Assembly (NCBI RefSeq): GCF_007786445.1
Contig: NZ_VNJI01000035.1
Location: 1 to 64,000 of the forward strand
Direction: 5' to 3'
DNA: 64,000 bases
DNA from: Paenibacillus cremeus
GTDB taxonomy: Bacteria; Bacillota; Bacilli; Paenibacillales; NBRC-103111
Part shown: positions 60,856-64,000 of the stretch, piece after piece
Position numbering within the stretch: the stretch's first letter is position 1
Layout of the letters: each line of letters begins with the position of its first letter
Notes under the pieces: generated by a model
What the model was told of the DNA's origin: nothing
What the model saw: only the letters and a program-made list of their open reading frames with translations
Databases searched by the model: none
Translations under genes and position numbers: made by a program

Positions 60856-61938
60856 ATGTCGTCGTTTTCCAATCCTAAAATTAATCCCTTTCAAGGCTAT
60901 TTTTTATGTATGTGCGCATCACTTGCGTTGTCCCAAATTGCAGGCATCGTCAGTTTGCTTGAAGCAGCAAAAAGGGACTCTGCGATCAGTGCAATCTTTG
61001 GGTCCATAGCTTATTTCTTATATGCCTTCTGGATTTATCGAATCGTAAGCAAACAAACGCCTAACCACTCTTTTCTTGAGGTACTTGAACGCAAAACGGG
61101 GGGGGTCATCGCCTGGGCTGTGAAAGGCTGGATTTCCCTCTTCTTGTTCTGTGAACTATTTGTCAATCACAAAAATATCGTCACCTGGGTGAAATCCATG
61201 ATTCTCCCCTTCACACCCATTTGGGCGATCTCTTTACCCTTGCTGCTTGTATGCTCCTATCTAGCTGTCAAAGGAATCAAGCCTATCGCTATTTCCTACT
61301 CCATATTGCTGCCGGCCATTTTGGTTCTGGTGATATTTATGGCTGTATTTACTTTGAAGTATAGGCATACGGACCTTCTTCTCCCTCTATTTAGCGAAGG
61401 AGCTCGGCCCATATTGAATGGCACTGTAATCACCTTAAGGGGGGGCATGGAGCTGTTTCTTTTATTATTGCTCACGCCTCATATTGAAGGCCGCTTCCAA
61501 TGGAAGCATCTTGTGATGGTGGTATCTGTCGTATCCTTCTTTTATATCAATACGACGATAGGGCTGTTGGCCACCTTCGGCCCTTATGAAGCAGGCAGGC
61601 AGCGTTTTCCTCTATTTACACAGTGGCGGTTAGTTAAAATCAGCAGCTTCGTGGAGCATCTGGACTTTTTATCCATGTACCAGTGGCTTAGCAATGTCGC
61701 GATTGTCATCAGCTTGGGTTTGTTTTTGCTTGGCGAATTGCTTACTTCCAAGCAGAAGCATAAAAAAGTACTGATCCTGGCATTTACAGCGACCTTATTT
61801 ATCTGTTCGGAGCTTCATTTAAATGATAGCGTTTTTTTAGCGCTCGTGAATTCCTATTTCTTTCCTCTATCCGCAATATCCGTTCTCTGTTGGACTGTAA
61901 TAGCAACCCTTGTGACGAGAAAAGGTGGGGCGTCATGA
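60856..61938 (+). CDS. Spore germination receptor, GerAB/GerKB family (B subunit)
   Basis: A 360-residue inner-membrane protein of the amino acid-polyamine-organocation (APC)-like GerAB family with about ten spans (ISLPLLLVCSYLAVKGIKPI, TVITLRGGMELFLLLLLTP). It is taken to bind germinants. ATG 60856 is eight bases after GGAGG; the longer reading from 60817 is rejected. It overlaps the next gene by four bases (ATGA). It is expected to be made in the forespore, but no sigma-G promoter is convincing in the 167 bases upstream. Confidence 0.9.
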   Translation: MSSFSNPKINPFQGYFLCMCASLALSQIAGIVSLLEAAKRDSAISAIFGSIAYFLYAFWIYRIVSKQTPNHSFLEVLERKTGGVIAWAVKGWISLFLFCELFVNHKNIVTWVKSMILPFTPIWAISLPLLLVCSYLAVKGIKPIAISYSILLPAILVLVIFMAVFTLKYRHTDLLLPLFSEGARPILNGTVITLRGGMELFLLLLLTPHIEGRFQWKHLVMVVSVVSFFYINTTIGLLATFGPYEAGRQRFPLFTQWRLVKISSFVEHLDFLSMYQWLSNVAIVISLGLFLLGELLTSKQKHKKVLILAFTATLFICSELHLNDSVFLALVNSYFFPLSAISVLCWTVIATLVTRKGGAS

Positions 61939-63338
61939 AGATTAAAGATGCAAAAGAAGAGAATTTCAGAGCGCTATTCGTCAACTGCTACGACGTGAAG
62001 CTCGAGAAGCGCGGCGGCACACTGGTTATTCATTGTGAAGGCATGGCTGACACCAAACAGTTAAATGAAAATATACTTCCACGAATCGCGGACATGCTTC
62101 AAAACGATGAGCTGAAGCGTTTAGATGATCATGCTGAGCTAACTCAAATTGAACAAAGTGTATTTTCGGGCAATGTAATTATTCTTTGTTTCCACGAAGA
62201 TAGGACAAGCGCTTATGAAGCGGATGTTTCCAATCCGCCCAAGCGCCAGCCGGAGGAATCCACCACCGAGTTATCCATTCGGGGGCCGCGGGATGGATTT
62301 ACAGAAGAAGTGGTTACCAACGTTGCCCTTATTCGCAAACGATTGAAATCCACCTCGCTTCAATATGAACATTTCATAGTAGGTAAAAGGGGAAACGCAA
62401 GCTTAGCTATTTTGTATATCAAAGACATAATTCAGCCTGAACTCGTTGCCGAAGCAAAACGCCGGATTGCCCAAATCGATGTGGACACCGTGATTGGATG
62501 CGCACAGCTGGAGGAATATTTAAGCGATTCGAGCGATTCCATCTTTCCGTTAGTGGATACGATCGGAAGACCCGACTTTGCAGCCGATGCGCTGCTGCGC
62601 GGCAGATTCGTTATCCTTGCGGACGGATCACCCATGGCGATCATAGGCCCATCAAATCTCGCAGAGCAATTAAAATCTCCCGAGGACGCTCATTCCTCGT
62701 ATTATTACACGATTTTACAACGCTTATTACGTCTCATCGGATTGGGTGCAGCGATGTTTTTGCCAGGCTTCTATATTTCTTTAATCTGTTTTAATATCGA
62801 CCAAATTCCTTTTCCCTTGCTCGCGACGATTGCGGCTTCCCGTACGGGTATTCCTTATTCCGCGCCGATTGAAAGCCTGCTCATTCTGGGATTGTTCGAA
62901 CTGTTTAGGGAAGCAGGTATTCGTCTGCCGAAGCCGGTTGGACAAACGGTCTCAGTAGTCGGAGGTCTTATTATTGGAGATGCTGCGATCCGTTCCGGAC
63001 TTGCCTCGCCTTCGCTGCTTATGGTGACTGCGGCTACGGCTGTGGCGTCCTTTACGCTGGTGAATCAATCTTTAACGGGCAGCGTCACCATCATTCGAAT
63101 TTACATGCTGCTGATCTCCTCCTGGTTGGGAATGTACGGATTTATCATCGGTTTGATCACGGTGGTGGGGTATACCTCTACATTAACCTCCTTCGGCATA
63201 CCTTATTGGTCACCAATGGCAGAACTGAATATCAGGTCTTCCGTCTTGGCTGTTTTCAATCGGCCTTTTAAATCCAAAACTAGACGCCCGGACATGCTGC
63301 AGCCTACAGATGCTTCGTCACAAGGGGAGAAACGATGA
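61935..63338 (+). CDS. Spore germination receptor, GerA/GerKA family (A subunit)
   Basis: A 467-residue GerA-family protein. A hydrophilic N-terminal half (residues 1-270) contains VGKRGNASLAILYIKDI and DSSDSIFPLVDTIGRPDF, and the C-terminal membrane half has about five spans and the motifs RTGIPYSAPIESLLILGLFE and AAIRSGLASPSLLMVTAATA. The first 100 residues diverge from the usual family start. ATG 61935 overlaps the B-subunit stop and follows AAAGGTGGGG. The A subunit forms the ion-conducting core of the receptor. It overlaps the next gene by four bases. Confidence 0.92.
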   Translation: MKIKDAKEENFRALFVNCYDVKLEKRGGTLVIHCEGMADTKQLNENILPRIADMLQNDELKRLDDHAELTQIEQSVFSGNVIILCFHEDRTSAYEADVSNPPKRQPEESTTELSIRGPRDGFTEEVVTNVALIRKRLKSTSLQYEHFIVGKRGNASLAILYIKDIIQPELVAEAKRRIAQIDVDTVIGCAQLEEYLSDSSDSIFPLVDTIGRPDFAADALLRGRFVILADGSPMAIIGPSNLAEQLKSPEDAHSSYYYTILQRLLRLIGLGAAMFLPGFYISLICFNIDQIPFPLLATIAASRTGIPYSAPIESLLILGLFELFREAGIRLPKPVGQTVSVVGGLIIGDAAIRSGLASPSLLMVTAATAVASFTLVNQSLTGSVTIIRIYMLLISSWLGMYGFIIGLITVVGYTSTLTSFGIPYWSPMAELNIRSSVLAVFNRPFKSKTRRPDMLQPTDASSQGEKR

Positions 63339-64000
63339 GACTAGCGATGCTCCTATCTACGATCTGTTGTATGCTGTGCCTTTCAGGGTGTTGGGACAAT
63401 AAAAATATTCAAGAATTACTATACCCTACGGCTATAGGTGTAGATTATAAAGATAATCTCTATGAGGCGTATATTCAAATTATTAACTTTAGCCAAGTAG
63501 CAAAGTCGGAAAATGGAGGGGGAGGCGGCGGCGGTCCGCAAGTGTACGTCGGCAAGGGAAAAGGGAAAACGCCCTCTTTGGCACTGGGCAATATTTACGA
63601 AACGGCGCAAAGAAGGCTGTTTTGGAGTCATGTTCGAGCGTTCCTGTTTACCGAGAGTGCCATTCAAGCGGGAGGCAGCGATTACTTCGATAATTTAAAG
63701 AGATATCGAGAGTTCAGGTATTCGCCTTGGATCTTCGGCACGAAAGGATCGATAGAAGATCTTTTCATGACCTCGTCTTTTTTCAAAATGTCTCCGATTG
63801 CTACCGTACTTGGTACTCCAGAGGAGAATTACCTGCAGAAATCGTTCATCAAGCCCCTACAGGCACAAGAATATCAAATCTATCTTAATGAGCCCGGCGA
63901 TACGGCTTTAGTCCCTACGCTTACCATTGATAAAACCTCGTGGCAGTCCGAAGAAAAAGCGGATCCGAAATTGAAAATAAACGGTGTGTTTGTCGTGCAA
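63335..64000 (+). CDS. Spore germination receptor lipoprotein, Ger(x)C family (C subunit), partial
   Basis: The first 222 codons of a GerC-type lipoprotein run to the window edge. The signal ends in LSGC (C19), followed by WDNKNIQEL, the WD-x-x-E/I start typical of Ger(x)C proteins, then LYPTAIGVDY and ETAQRRLFWSHVRAFLF. A run of seven glycines occurs after KSEN (about residues 61-68), which is unusual and may be a flexible or length-variable tract. AAGGGGAG precedes the ATG, which overlaps the A-subunit stop. Confidence 0.9.
   Translation, partial: MRLAMLLSTICCMLCLSGCWDNKNIQELLYPTAIGVDYKDNLYEAYIQIINFSQVAKSENGGGGGGGPQVYVGKGKGKTPSLALGNIYETAQRRLFWSHVRAFLFTESAIQAGGSDYFDNLKRYREFRYSPWIFGTKGSIEDLFMTSSFFKMSPIATVLGTPEENYLQKSFIKPLQAQEYQIYLNEPGDTALVPTLTIDKTSWQSEEKADPKLKINGVFVVQ

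Noticed and set aside
1..64000. CRISPR array, tRNA, rRNA or replication origin
   Set aside because: No regularly spaced direct repeats, no cloverleaf-like sequences, no rRNA core sequences and no DnaA-box cluster were seen.

Overview
The window looks like a chromosomal segment of a Paenibacillus-type, spore-forming Bacillota. Support comes from the gene families rather than any marker gene: many lipoprotein-dependent carbohydrate ABC importers of the LplA/LplB/LplC kind, membrane-bound AraC sensors, a YesM/YesN-type two-component pair, glnQHMP beside glnKL, yhaM, a gerK-like germinant receptor operon, strong AGGAGG ribosome binding sites, frequent TTG/GTG starts and TACTAT-type promoters. No rRNA, tRNA, CRISPR array or prophage was seen.

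Layout, left to right. (1) 1-210: the end of an IS1182-family element running off the left edge. (2) 486-9555, plus strand: an AraC regulator, then a catabolic operon (phytanoyl-CoA dioxygenase-like protein, amidohydrolase, Rieske ferredoxin, second amidohydrolase, Ldh2-type dehydrogenase) that continues into a lipoprotein/LplB/LplC importer. (3) 14565 down to 9678, minus strand: a sugar ABC importer, a HAD phosphatase and murQ, suggesting ABC-fed N-acetylmuramic acid salvage. (4) 14879-18082: ugpA-ugpE-ugpB-like glycerol-phosphate importer behind a leader with a terminator-like hairpin. (5) 18326-23732: glnQHMP plus glnKL. (6) 23838-25073: an MFS transporter, then a gap holding an IS3-family remnant. 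(7) 34780 down to 25531, minus strand: LplB, LplC, binding lipoprotein, SDR, lactonase, Gfo/Idh/MocA dehydrogenase and a large GH67/GH20-like protein. (8) Two divergent membrane AraC sensors (34992-37013 minus, 37207-39405 plus) separate this from a mirror locus at 39643-45610 with LplB, LplC, lipoprotein and a second large protein of the same unassigned glycosidase-like family. (9) 46045-48919: a YesN-type regulator and YesM-type kinase that are convergent and overlap tail to tail, followed by an operon (49154-56577) of lipoprotein, LplB, LplC, type-B carboxylesterase and an unassigned (alpha/alpha)6-barrel protein. (10) 56734-57870: MarR regulator and pentapeptide-repeat protein, each preceded by the same palindromic operator. 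(11) 57870-59590: yhaM set among gene debris (sigma-K-like fragment, AraC tail, group II intron-like fragment). (12) A lone enolase-superfamily gene, then a gerB-gerA-gerC germination operon running off the right edge.

The common theme is uptake and intracellular processing of plant- or wall-derived glycosides. Six carbohydrate importers are present and none has its own ATPase, so all probably share an MsmX-like ATPase encoded elsewhere. The best candidates for undescribed biology are the twin loci with the unassigned glycosidase-like proteins (25531-45610), the dioxygenase/amidohydrolase/Rieske operon (1438-9555), the murQ-ABC cluster, and the MarR/pentapeptide switch. All functional assignments rest on reading motifs by eye; no database search was run.
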